Shown here: piece by piece, positions 37,147 to 45,490 of the stretch
Layout of the letters: every line of letters starts with the position of its first letter
Position numbering within the stretch: the first letter of the stretch is position 1
DNA from: Aeromonas salmonicida subsp. salmonicida
GTDB taxonomy: Bacteria > Pseudomonadota > Gammaproteobacteria > Enterobacterales > Aeromonadaceae
Assembly: GCF_001643305.1 (NCBI RefSeq)
Contig: NZ_LSGW01000046.1
Location: forward strand, 62,001-126,000
DNA length: 64,000 nt
Direction: 5' to 3'
Notes under the pieces: model-generated
The model's database searches: none
Seen by the model: only the letters and a program-made list of their open reading frames with translations
What the model was told of the DNA's origin: nothing
Translations under genes and position numbers: made by a program

Positions 37147-37692
37147 ATGACGTACAAAAAGTTCGGTTTTCTGACTGCCATCATGGCACTGAGTGGTTTC
37201 TACCTTTACACCCTCTATCTGGCTGCCCACCCCAACGTGAGCCTGGCCTACAAACTCTATTACCTGGAAGGCAAGACCCGCTTCTGGGAGCACAACTCCA
37301 GCATGACCTATCAGCCCGGCAACGAGCTCAACCTGACCAGGCCGAGCCGCTTTCTCTCCAGCGCAGGCTGGGCCAAGAAGCCAAGCAGCGAAGGCACCGA
37401 ACTCAGCGGCCAGGGTGGCCTCTATTTCGTGCTGCCCAAGCATCAGGCTCAGCCTGAACAGTTGACCATACAGGCCAGGGTCAACAGCCCGCAGGCAGGC
37501 ACCCTGCTCAAGGTGGCGCTGGGTCATGACTTCACCACGACAGTCCGCCTGGCCAAGGCTGGCATCAACGAAATCCGGCTCAATCTGCCGGGCGACTCTC
37601 TGACGTCGGACCCGAAACGGCCTAACTTCCTGGCGCTGTCCGCACCGACCCCCCTCAATGTCCAGTCGGTACGCCTGACCGTCGCCCAGTAA
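37147..37692 (+). CDS. Unknown membrane-anchored protein, first gene of a gtr-type operon
   Basis: The 181-residue protein has one N-terminal membrane helix (about residues 7-27: FGFLTAIMALSGFYLYTLYLA) and a soluble, presumably periplasmic, beta-rich region (for example QLTIQARVNSPQAGTLLKVALG). No catalytic motif or cysteine is visible and I do not recognise the family. It is followed 56 bases later by a gtrB-like glycosyltransferase, a gtrA-like flippase and a multi-span glycosyltransferase, so it may bind or present the glycan acceptor or donor on the periplasmic side. That role is inference from position. Confidence 0.8.
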   Translation: MTYKKFGFLTAIMALSGFYLYTLYLAAHPNVSLAYKLYYLEGKTRFWEHNSSMTYQPGNELNLTRPSRFLSSAGWAKKPSSEGTELSGQGGLYFVLPKHQAQPEQLTIQARVNSPQAGTLLKVALGHDFTTTVRLAKAGINEIRLNLPGDSLTSDPKRPNFLALSAPTPLNVQSVRLTVAQ

Positions 37693-37748
37693 GACGTACT
37701 CTCCTATACGTTGTTTTATAAAATAATTTTCCAAATAAGGAAGTTTTC

Positions 37749-38783
37749 ATGTCGCATGCCGATTTTCGACTCTCTCTGATCGTTCCCGTTTACAACGAGG
37801 AAGAGAGCATAGATGCCTTCATCAACGCGATAGATAACGAACTGGCGCCTCTCAAGGATCGGCTGGAAATAGTGTTCGTCAACGACGGCAGCCGTGACAG
37901 CACCCGTGAAGTGATCGAGCGAGCCATCACCCGCGATCCCAGGGTGACCCTGGTCAACCTGGCGCGCAACTTCGGCAAAGAAGCGGCCATGACCGCCGGT
38001 CTGCATCATGCCAAAGGTGATGCCATAGTACCGATGGACGTGGATCTGCAAGATCCCCCCTCCTTGATCCTGGAGTTCGTCAAGCTGTGGCAGACCGGTG
38101 ACTATGACACCGTCTACGGCATACGGGTGGACCGCAGTGCCGATACCCCGATGAAGCGTGTCACCGCCGGTGGCTTCTACCGTTTCTTCAACGCCCTCTC
38201 CACCAGCACCAAGCTGCCGGAGAACGCAGGTGACTTCCGTCTGATCGACCGCCGTGTGGTCGAGGCGATCAAGCAACTGCCAGAGCGCAACCGCTTCATG
38301 AAGGGTCTGTTTGCCTGGGCCGGCTTTCGTGCCGTGGGCGTTCCTTACGAGCGCCCGGCCCGTCACGCCGGTGAAACCAAGTTCAACTACTGGAAGCTGT
38401 GGAACTTCGCCCTCGATGGCCTGATGAGTTTCTCCAGCTGGCCGCTGCGGGTGTGGAGCTATGTGGGGGTCGGTGTTTCCTTCGTTGCTTTCCTCTACAT
38501 CCTCAAGATCGTCACCCAGGTGGTTTTCTTCGGGATAGACGTACCCGGTTATGCTTCCCTGATGTCAGTGGTGCTGTTCCTTGGTGGCATCCAACTGCTG
38601 TCTCTTGGCATCATTGGCGAGTACATAGGTCGCATGTTTGTGGAAGTGAAACAGCGTCCCATCTATCTCATCGAAGGGATCTATGGCCAGTATGCCAAGC
38701 CGGAGGCAGACAAGCAGCAGGACGCTGACACACAGCAAGAGACAGAACAGCAACAAGACAAGAAGGAGCAAGCGCCTCAATGA
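37749..38783 (+). CDS. GtrB-like polyisoprenyl-phosphate glycosyltransferase (GT2)
   Basis: The 344-residue protein has an N-terminal GT-A domain (SLIVPVYNEEESIDAFI, nucleotide-sugar DxD motif in PMDVDLQDPP, and LPERNRFMKGLFAW) and two C-terminal membrane helices (about residues 232-255 and 268-292). This is the DPM1/GtrB/ArnC type, which moves a sugar from a nucleotide donor to bactoprenyl phosphate. The Gln-rich C-terminal tail (about 315-344) is unusual and low in complexity. The stop overlaps the gtrA-like start by four bases, so the genes are translationally coupled. Confidence 0.93.
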   Translation: MSHADFRLSLIVPVYNEEESIDAFINAIDNELAPLKDRLEIVFVNDGSRDSTREVIERAITRDPRVTLVNLARNFGKEAAMTAGLHHAKGDAIVPMDVDLQDPPSLILEFVKLWQTGDYDTVYGIRVDRSADTPMKRVTAGGFYRFFNALSTSTKLPENAGDFRLIDRRVVEAIKQLPERNRFMKGLFAWAGFRAVGVPYERPARHAGETKFNYWKLWNFALDGLMSFSSWPLRVWSYVGVGVSFVAFLYILKIVTQVVFFGIDVPGYASLMSVVLFLGGIQLLSLGIIGEYIGRMFVEVKQRPIYLIEGIYGQYAKPEADKQQDADTQQETEQQQDKKEQAPQ

Positions 38784-39151
38784 TCTCCCGCGAGGAATTC
38801 TGGCGCCTGTTCCGGTTCGGTCTGGTCGGCGGGGGGGCAACCCTCGTCGACCTTGGTACCTCTATCGCGCTGTTTCATACCTGGCCCGCCATCTCTGAAC
38901 ACTGGGTTACCACCATCGCCTTCATGATTGCCTTCTGGTTCTCATTCTTTGGCCATCGTTACATCACCTTCCAGAAACAGGGTGCCATCGGCAAGTTCTT
39001 GCTGGTTGCCCTCTTCTCGCTGGCGGTGAGAAACCTGATATTGAGCGGTCTGCTGTTTGCGGGTCTTTCTGGTCTGCTGCCTGTGGTGATCGCCACGCTG
39101 ACAGTCACAGTGCTCACCTATATCCTCTCTCGCGTCTGGGTATTTGCCTGA
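38780..39151 (+). CDS. GtrA-family flippase-like membrane protein
   Basis: The 123-residue protein has four membrane helices and the GtrA signature: FWRLFRFGLVGGGATLVDLG at the N-terminus and FWFSFFGHRYITF in the middle. GtrA proteins are thought to flip polyprenyl-phosphate sugars from the inner to the outer leaflet of the inner membrane. It overlaps gtrB by 4 bases and shares one base with the next gene's start, fitting a single-transcript gtr operon. Confidence 0.9.
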   Translation: MISREEFWRLFRFGLVGGGATLVDLGTSIALFHTWPAISEHWVTTIAFMIAFWFSFFGHRYITFQKQGAIGKFLLVALFSLAVRNLILSGLLFAGLSGLLPVVIATLTVTVLTYILSRVWVFA

Positions 39152-40326
39152 TGAATGACATTACAACGTTGACTCCCGACAGCTCGACTCCCAGCAGTCA
39201 GGCTCCCTATCGCCCGTCACTGGCCATCAGCAGCCGTGACTGGCTGATGATCATCGCCGCCTTCCTGCTGAGTCGGGTTGCCCTCTATGGCATGGGTTAT
39301 TTCGGTGTCCAGCTTTACGGCGCCACCGACATAGGTCCGCTACAAGCCTATTGCCAGTTCGACTGCGTCTGGTTCCAGCGCATCATCGAAAACGGCTACG
39401 ATCTCTACCCGCGCTGGCTCAGCAAGGGCAATGCGGCCAACTGGGCCTTCATGCCGCTCTATCCGATGTTGTCAGGTGCGCTGTCAAACCTGCTCAACGT
39501 CGAGAGCCTGATCGGCCTGATGCTGGTGGCCAACATCGCCTTCTTCGCCAGCCTGCCGCTGATGCTGCTGGTGCTGCGCCAGCTCAAGCTGGGTGACGAG
39601 ACTGCCCGCTTCGGAGTCTGGCTGCTCGCCTTCTCCCCCTTCTCCGCCTATTTCGTCTCCGGTTATACAGAGTCGATGTTCATGGCCTTGATGCTGGGGA
39701 TGTTCCTGTTTGCCTATCGGGAACAATGGCTGATGGTCGCAGTACTCGGCGTTTGCATCTCCGGCACCCGCAATCTGGGTGTGATGATGGTCTTCCCTGT
39801 GCTGATCCTGGCGCTGCAGGCCTACGGCTGGCGGGAGTTCTTCCGCTTCACCGAACGCGCCCTCAAAGTGGTATTCACCCTCTGGCTCATTCCGCTCGGC
39901 CTGTTTTCCTATATGGTCTACCTCTATCACCTCACTGGTGATGCGCTGGCCTTCAAACATATCCAGGTGGCCTGGGGTCGTTACATGGACAGCCCGCTCG
40001 ACTGGTGGCTGAGCGGCTTCGAACTGGGCGGGCGCAAGGCTTACCTCTCCATCATGGTGATCTTCGGCTGGTGCCTGAATCTCTACCTGTTCAGCCAGAA
40101 GCGCTGGGCCGAAGCCACCCTGATGTTCATCTGCTGCACCATACCGCTGATGACGGGCCTCAACGCCATGCCACGCTACATGTTCGGTCTCTACCCGACC
40201 CTGCTGGCCATTATCCTGCTGACCCATCGCTGGCCAGCCATGCGCCCGGCCGTGCTCTGCATCAGTGGCATGGTGGCCTCCTTCATCGCTGTGGCCTTCG
40301 TCAACTTCAAGTTCTTTACCGTCTGA
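39151..40326 (+). CDS. Multi-span membrane glycosyltransferase (PIG-V/GT-C-like)
   Basis: The 391-residue protein has about ten membrane helices and a GT-C architecture. An acidic first loop (QFDCVWFQRIIENGYDLYP) and NWAFMPLYPML match the PIG-V-like mannosyltransferase pattern. As the third gene of a gtrB-gtrA operon it should be the specific transferase that takes sugar from the polyprenyl carrier in the periplasm and adds it to a surface glycan or glycoprotein, like GtrC in O-antigen glucosylation. Sugar and acceptor are unknown. A terminator follows. Confidence 0.8.
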   Translation: MNDITTLTPDSSTPSSQAPYRPSLAISSRDWLMIIAAFLLSRVALYGMGYFGVQLYGATDIGPLQAYCQFDCVWFQRIIENGYDLYPRWLSKGNAANWAFMPLYPMLSGALSNLLNVESLIGLMLVANIAFFASLPLMLLVLRQLKLGDETARFGVWLLAFSPFSAYFVSGYTESMFMALMLGMFLFAYREQWLMVAVLGVCISGTRNLGVMMVFPVLILALQAYGWREFFRFTERALKVVFTLWLIPLGLFSYMVYLYHLTGDALAFKHIQVAWGRYMDSPLDWWLSGFELGGRKAYLSIMVIFGWCLNLYLFSQKRWAEATLMFICCTIPLMTGLNAMPRYMFGLYPTLLAIILLTHRWPAMRPAVLCISGMVASFIAVAFVNFKFFTV

Positions 40327-40350
40327 TGTAACGCGCCCAACGCCATGTCC

Positions 40351-40383
40351 AAAAATGCCGGTCACTTGACCGGCATTTTTTAT
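40351..40383 (+). terminator. Terminator of the gtr-type operon
   Basis: AAAAATGCCGGTCA / TGACCGGCATTTTT, a perfect 14-bp stem with a 2-base loop, lies 25 bases after the last gene. Confidence 0.93.
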
Positions 40384-40593
40384 GGTCTTCATAAATCGAC
40401 GGGAGAAGTGAGCCTTGGCTGAAGGCGGGTAAACAAGACATCACCCACCCTGTTCCTATCGTGAAACGCGCAGGTGTTCTCCGACGCCGCGGATGGCATG
40501 AGAGCAAACGAACAAGGCAAGTCAGACAGCAAGAGGCGAGAGAGGGGTAGACAGCCAGCAAGAAGGGGGAGTTATCTTGCAAACCGTCGCGAT

Positions 40594-40644
40594 GGGACAG
40601 CTTGCAAGTGCTGTCTCCCGAGCACAGGCAGTGCTCGGGAGACA
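40594..40644. other. Overlapping hairpins in the tyrS 3-prime region
   Basis: TGTCTCCCGAGCAC (40612-40625) pairs perfectly with 40631-40644 across a 5-base loop. The left arm overlaps a second inverted repeat, GGACAGC / GCTGTCTC at about 40595-40616, so the two stems exclude each other. No T run follows on either strand. This 350-base convergent region (40327-40675) contains no other gene I can support. Confidence 0.6.
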
Positions 40645-40675
40645 ACTACAAAGCAAGTCTCGTAGAGAGGCTGGC

Positions 40676-41875
40676 TTACTTGACGGTGACCCGGGCAAAC
40701 TTGCGCTTGCCGACCTGATAGACGGCGGTGCCGGTACCTACCAGTGCCTTGCCATCTTCCAGCTTCTCGCCGTCACGCTTGACCGCGCCCTGCTTGATCA
40801 TACGCAGTGCTTCGGAGGTGGTGGCCACCAGATCGGCGTCTTTGAGCAGGTTGGCGATGGCCAGACCGTCACCTTCCAGCGCCAGTTCGACTTCCGGCAT
40901 CTCGTCCGGAATGGCGTTCTTGGAGAAACGCTGGGTGAAATCTTCGTGGGCCGCTTCCGCTGCCGCTTCGTCGTGATAGCGAGCGATGATCTCTTTCGCC
41001 AGCCAGATCTTCACGTCACGGGGATTCAGGGTGTTCGCGGCGATACCGGCTTTGAACTCTTCAATTTCGGCCAAGGGACGAGAGGAGAGCAGCTCGTAGT
41101 AGTTCCACATCAGGTCATCTGTGATGGACATGATCTTGCCGAACATCTCGCCCGGGGCATCGTGCACGCCTATGTAGTTGGCGGCGGACTTGGACATCTT
41201 CTTGACGCCGTCCAGACCGACCAGCAGCGGCATCATCAGCACGCACTGGGCGGCCATACCGGCATCTTTTTGCAGCTCGCGGCCCATCAGCAGGTTGAAC
41301 TTCTGATCGGTACCGCCGAGCTCGACGTCCGCTTTGAGCGCAACCGAGTCATAGCCTTGCAGCAGTGGATAGAGGAATTCGTGAATCGCGATGGACTGGC
41401 CGCCGGTGTAGCGCTTCTTGAAGTCGTCGCGCTCCATCATGCGGGCCACGGTCTGCTTGGCCGCCAGCTTGATCATGCCGGTCGCACCCAGCTCGCCCAG
41501 CCAGCTGGAGTTGTACTCGATGCGAGTCTTGGCGGGATCGAGGATCTTGAACGCCTGCTCCGCATAAGTGAGGGCGTTGTGCTTGATGGCCTCTTCGGAG
41601 AGCGGCGGACGAGTGCTGTTCTTGCCGGAGGGATCACCCACCATGGCGGTGAAATCGCCGATCAGCAGAATGATCTCGTGACCCAGATCCTGGAAGGTCT
41701 TCAGCTTGTTGAGGATCACGGTATGACCCAGGTGAATGTCGGGAGCCGTCGGGTCCATCCCCAGCTTGATGCGCAGCGGGCGCCCTTCCTTCAACTTGGC
41801 AACCAGTTCTTCTTCAACCAGAATTTCTTCCGCTCCGCGCTTGATCTCGGCTAGCGCCACCTCGAGCTGGGACAT
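40676..41875 (-). CDS. tyrS: Tyrosyl-tRNA synthetase
   Basis: The 399-residue class I synthetase has the HIGH-type motif HLGH in [13 protein letters not shown], the KMSKS loop in [14 protein letters not shown], and a C-terminal S4-like RNA-binding domain ([23 protein letters not shown] onward). It is the TyrRS subtype of about 400 residues rather than the E. coli type of 424. Start ATG 41875 gives the conserved N-terminus; the upstream frame is non-conserved. It is divergent from mepM, the usual arrangement in these bacteria. Confidence 0.96.
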   Translation of the reverse strand: MSQLEVALAEIKRGAEEILVEEELVAKLKEGRPLRIKLGMDPTAPDIHLGHTVILNKLKTFQDLGHEIILLIGDFTAMVGDPSGKNSTRPPLSEEAIKHNALTYAEQAFKILDPAKTRIEYNSSWLGELGATGMIKLAAKQTVARMMERDDFKKRYTGGQSIAIHEFLYPLLQGYDSVALKADVELGGTDQKFNLLMGRELQKDAGMAAQCVLMMPLLVGLDGVKKMSKSAANYIGVHDAPGEMFGKIMSITDDLMWNYYELLSSRPLAEIEEFKAGIAANTLNPRDVKIWLAKEIIARYHDEAAAEAAHEDFTQRFSKNAIPDEMPEVELALEGDGLAIANLLKDADLVATTSEALRMIKQGAVKRDGEKLEDGKALVGTGTAVYQVGKRKFARVTVK

Positions 41876-41985
41876 TTTTTGACACTCCAATCACGATTCC
41901 ACAGGGCCAAACATATTACTGGAATGGCGAGCTAATTGGAAAGACTGTAAAATCCGCTCATTCTGCCCGACTTCGTCAGCTTCTC

Positions 41986-43308
41986 ATGGTCATTTGGAAC
42001 GCCTTCAACTCTCTTCCCACCTGGCACCGCAAGATGGTGCTGATTTTGAGCATCATGGTGATGATGCTGGCGGCCTGGCCAAGCGAACGGGCAGTCGCCA
42101 CCCGGGTCGATGAAAACAGCAACGAGCTAGCCGCCGAGCCGCAACCGGACGACGACGATCTGTTGGCACAAGCCGGGCAAGCGGCTATCCCGCCCAAGCC
42201 GAGCTATGTCACCAAACAGGTGAAAGTGCGCCGTGGCGACAACATGGGCGTCATCTTCCAGCGGCTGGGGCTCAGCACCACGGATCTGCACCTGATCGAT
42301 CAACTCGACGGCAGCGACCCCCTGCGCATGTTGCGTCCCGGGCAAGAACTCACCTTCAAGCTCACCAAAAATGGCGATCTGCACAGCCTTTATTACCCCC
42401 ACAGCCTGGAACAGGCGTTGAAAGTAAGCCGCAAGGCCGAGAGCTTCGTGGCCAAACCGGTCAAGCTGGAACTCGATACCCGCGAGCAGGTTACCCGAGG
42501 CGAGATACGCTCCAGCTTCTGGGGGGCTGCCGTCGAGGCGGGGATGACCGAAGATCAGATCATGGATCTCGCCGCCATTTTCGGCTGGGATATCGACTTC
42601 GCACAGGACCTGCAACCCGGGGACAGCTTTCGGGTTGTCTATCAGGAAAAATTCCAGGATGACGAGCGAGTGGCCTCCGGCGACATTCTGGCCGCCGAGT
42701 TCATCAACCAGGGTGCCATCTATCGCGCCGTGCTGAACGATGATGGCAACTACTACACACCGGAAGGCAAGGCGATGCGCAAAAGCTTCCTGCGCGCGCC
42801 AGTCAACTTCAAATACATCAGTTCCAACTTCAATCCGCGCCGCCTGCACCCGGTCACCGGCAAGGTGCGTCCCCACAATGGCATCGACTATGTGGCACCG
42901 GTGGGCACCCCCATCATGGCGGCGGGCGGCGGCAGCGTAGTGGCGGCCGGTTACAACCAGTTCAACGGCAACTATGTCTTCATCAAGCACGCCGGCAACT
43001 ATGTGACCAAGTACCTGCACCTCTCCAAACGCACCGTCAATAAAGGTCAGCGGGTGAAACAGGGGCAGACCATTGGCACCCTGGGGGGCACAGGTCGGGT
43101 AACAGGCCCGCACCTGCACTATGAATTTGTGGTGGGCGGCATTCACAAGAACCCGCGCACCCTCAATCTGCCGCAGGCCGAGACCCTCACAGGGCGGGAG
43201 CTGGCCAACTTCAAACTGCTGGCAACGCCGCAACTGGCCAAACTCGACCAACTCGACAAACCCGAGCTGCAGCTGGCCCAGAACAAGCGGGACGGTCGCG
43301 ACAATTAA
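41986..43308 (+). CDS. mepM: Murein DD-endopeptidase MepM-like (M23 family)
   Basis: The 440-residue protein has an N-terminal membrane helix or signal anchor (MVLILSIMVMMLAAW, about residues 17-31), an OapA/LysM-like domain (QVKVRRGDNMGVIFQRLGLS, about 78-97) and a C-terminal lysostaphin-type M23 domain with zinc motif HNGIDYVAPVGTP and the HxH motif GPHLHYEF. MepM cleaves D-Ala-mDAP crosslinks to allow insertion of new glycan strands. It is followed by anmK and preceded by divergent tyrS, the conserved gamma-proteobacterial neighbourhood for this enzyme. Confidence 0.93.
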   Translation: MVIWNAFNSLPTWHRKMVLILSIMVMMLAAWPSERAVATRVDENSNELAAEPQPDDDDLLAQAGQAAIPPKPSYVTKQVKVRRGDNMGVIFQRLGLSTTDLHLIDQLDGSDPLRMLRPGQELTFKLTKNGDLHSLYYPHSLEQALKVSRKAESFVAKPVKLELDTREQVTRGEIRSSFWGAAVEAGMTEDQIMDLAAIFGWDIDFAQDLQPGDSFRVVYQEKFQDDERVASGDILAAEFINQGAIYRAVLNDDGNYYTPEGKAMRKSFLRAPVNFKYISSNFNPRRLHPVTGKVRPHNGIDYVAPVGTPIMAAGGGSVVAAGYNQFNGNYVFIKHAGNYVTKYLHLSKRTVNKGQRVKQGQTIGTLGGTGRVTGPHLHYEFVVGGIHKNPRTLNLPQAETLTGRELANFKLLATPQLAKLDQLDKPELQLAQNKRDGRDN

Positions 43309-43441
43309 GCCGCGCCTCTGCCGAGCCATATGGCGTGAAAGCACATGCTGTCGGGTTGATACAGGGAGCCGGAAGAGAGCATGGCAGCGATGCCGTTATC
43401 CCTTCTCTCTGGTCAGGTTTCTCGACACATAAGGAGCTGTC

Positions 43442-43504
43442 ATGAGTGAGCACGATCTCGGTCTGATGTCGGGGACCGGAATGTGCATGGGATTGAGGCC
43501 GTGA
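43442..43504 (+). pseudogene. Probable remnant of an anmK 5-prime end
   Basis: A 20-codon frame behind a perfect AAGGAG ribosome site reads MSEHDLGLMSGTGMCMGLRP. It parallels the start of AnmK encoded just downstream (IGLMSGTSMDGIDAV): GLMSGT aligns exactly, and after a one-base shift the DNA ATGGGATTGAGGCCGTG matches ATGGTATCGACGCCGTG at 14 of 17 positions. It is therefore probably the degraded start of a second anmK allele. An alternative is a regulatory leader peptide. Confidence 0.55.
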
Positions 43505-43556
43505 CCTTCTCTATCCTCTCTCACTCTCTTTTCCTACCCGCAATTTAGGAGACACC

Positions 43557-44678
43557 ATGATTGAGCGCTACATTGGGCTGATGTCCGGCACCAGCATGGA
43601 TGGTATCGACGCCGTGCTGGTGATGATGGACGGGGATGAACTACGGGTCGAAGCAGCACTCTGCCACCCCTGGCCTGCCGACATGGCGCATGCGCTTCAT
43701 GCCCTCTGTACGCCCGGCGACAACGAGATAGACAGGCTGGGGGTCGCCGACCACCAAGTGGCGCAGGAATTTGCCGCCGCCACTCATGCCCTGCTCGCCA
43801 AGGCGGGCCTTACCCCTGCCGCTATTCGCGCCATCGGCAGCCACGGCCAGACCATTCGTCACCGCCCCCAGCTTAGGTTTACCCTGCAGATCGGCAACGC
43901 CGCCCTGCTGGCGGCGCTGACCGGCATCGACGTCATCGCCGATTTCCGCACCATGGACATGGCGCTCGGTGGTCAGGGGGCCCCGCTGGTGCCCGCCTTC
44001 CATCAGGCGCTGTTTGCCAAGCCCGGCGTGCTGCGGGTGGTGCTGAACCTAGGCGGCATCGCCAATATCTCGGTGCTGCCAGGCAACGCGGGCGGGGTGT
44101 ATGGTTTTGATACCGGCCCTGCCAACACCCTGCTCGATGGCTGGTATCGCCGCCATCAGCCCCACGGCGGCAGCTATGACGCCGGAGGCAAATGGGCCGC
44201 CAGCGGCCAGCTGATACCGGCGCTGCTGGAAAAGCTGCTGGCTCACCCCTACTTCGCCGCCCCGTGGCCCAAGAGCACGGGGCGGGAGATGTTTACCCTG
44301 GATTGGCTCGATGGCGAGCTGGCGGGCAGTACATACGCCCCCGTGGATGTGCAGCGCACCCTGCAGGCGCTCACCTGCCACAGTATCGCTCGTCAGCTGC
44401 CCGTCCCTCCCGAATCCCCCGGGATCAACCAGCCCAAAACCGAGCTCTTCGTCTGTGGTGGCGGTGCTCACAATGGCCCCTTGCTGGCGGAGCTGGCCAA
44501 CCTGCTGCCCGGCTGGCGCATCGCCAGCACGACCGAGCTGGGGATTGCCCCCGACTGGATGGAGGGAGCGGCATTTGCCTGGCTGGCACAGCGCTTTATC
44601 CACCGCAAACCCGGCAACCTGCCCGCCGTTACCGGTGCCAGCCGTCTTGCCGTCCTGGGTGCCCTCTATCCCGCCTGA
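43557..44678 (+). CDS. anmK: Anhydro-N-acetylmuramic acid kinase
   Basis: The 373-residue kinase has the family N-terminus YIGLMSGTSMDGIDAVLV, GSHGQTIRHRP, the active-site region GGQGAPLVPAFHQALF, NLGGIANISVL and GFDTGPANTLLD. It phosphorylates 1,6-anhydro-MurNAc while opening the anhydro ring, yielding MurNAc-6-phosphate in peptidoglycan recycling. It follows mepM, linking wall cleavage to recycling. Remnant-like copies of its 5-prime (43442) and possibly 3-prime (about 44763-44787) ends flank it, suggesting replacement or duplication of the locus. Start ATG 43557 follows AGGAGA. Confidence 0.96.
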   Translation: MIERYIGLMSGTSMDGIDAVLVMMDGDELRVEAALCHPWPADMAHALHALCTPGDNEIDRLGVADHQVAQEFAAATHALLAKAGLTPAAIRAIGSHGQTIRHRPQLRFTLQIGNAALLAALTGIDVIADFRTMDMALGGQGAPLVPAFHQALFAKPGVLRVVLNLGGIANISVLPGNAGGVYGFDTGPANTLLDGWYRRHQPHGGSYDAGGKWAASGQLIPALLEKLLAHPYFAAPWPKSTGREMFTLDWLDGELAGSTYAPVDVQRTLQALTCHSIARQLPVPPESPGINQPKTELFVCGGGAHNGPLLAELANLLPGWRIASTTELGIAPDWMEGAAFAWLAQRFIHRKPGNLPAVTGASRLAVLGALYPA

Positions 44679-45490
44679 TCGCCAACTGGGAGCACCACCT
44701 ATTACCCCGATCACTGCCAGCAAGGGAGGGCAAGCTGCCCTCCCATACACGGTCGCCAATCGCACGGCCCTCTACCCCGCCGGATAAGTAACACTGGCTG
44801 CCCGATCTGCGTCGCCCAAGCGGGTAAGCCAGCATTTGGCCCCACTATCACGAGCCGCCAACAGGACGACTGCACCCTTATGGCATATTTATCTCTCTAT
44901 TTGGCGCGATAAATATCATCAGGATCAGCGAACAAGCGGCTATTCGAACGCAATATTAAAATATCGCCTATGCAATATATTGAATTATATTTCAGCCACA
45001 TCTTTATTAGTCTTTGGATGACCTTGGGCTAGCATATTTTTAGCAGACAGGATAGATGCACAAAACGCTTAAAAATACATATCTATGCACAATAAAATCG
45101 ATTAACCGCAAGATGGCGCATGTTTTTAACGCCTCGTTCACAGCACAGCCCCCTCCCCCGCCAGGGGAAGAACCCAGTCCACACGGGCTCGCCTGCGACA
45201 CCAGACCTGTTTGATCCACCCAGGAATCGTATTCACCCTGAATTGAATAGCAAAACAGCTATATTTCCAAGCGTTGAGCCATCTCATAGAAACGCAATCA
45301 CTGGTTTGCATCCCCTGATGGCCACTCATAGAATCGCCTCGTCTGAAATAATCAACCCTGTCCCTTCCTCTCTTATCCCATTCAGCTATTGAGTGGATTA
45401 AATATATAACCGGGGATGCACCTGCTGGCGCACTCGGATGGGACGAACCTGTACCTGAGTTAACAATGAATACTAAAAAGAGGAATATCT
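44679..45490. other. Intergenic region of about 0.8 kb between anmK and the RidA gene
   Basis: The first 110 bases include a 9-bp perfect hairpin (GGGAGGGCA / TGCCCTCCC, 44724-44744) without a T run and a sequence at 44763-44787 encoding TALYPAG that resembles the anmK end (GALYPA). From about 44880 the DNA is AT-rich with many stops. An open frame at 45120-45392 has no recognised family or ribosome site. AAGAGGA at 45478-45484 is the ribosome site of the RidA gene. Confidence 0.5.

Noticed and set aside
45120..45392. A 90-codon plus-strand open frame in the anmK-RidA spacer.
   Set aside because: Composition and lack of a ribosome site suggest chance; no family is recognised.
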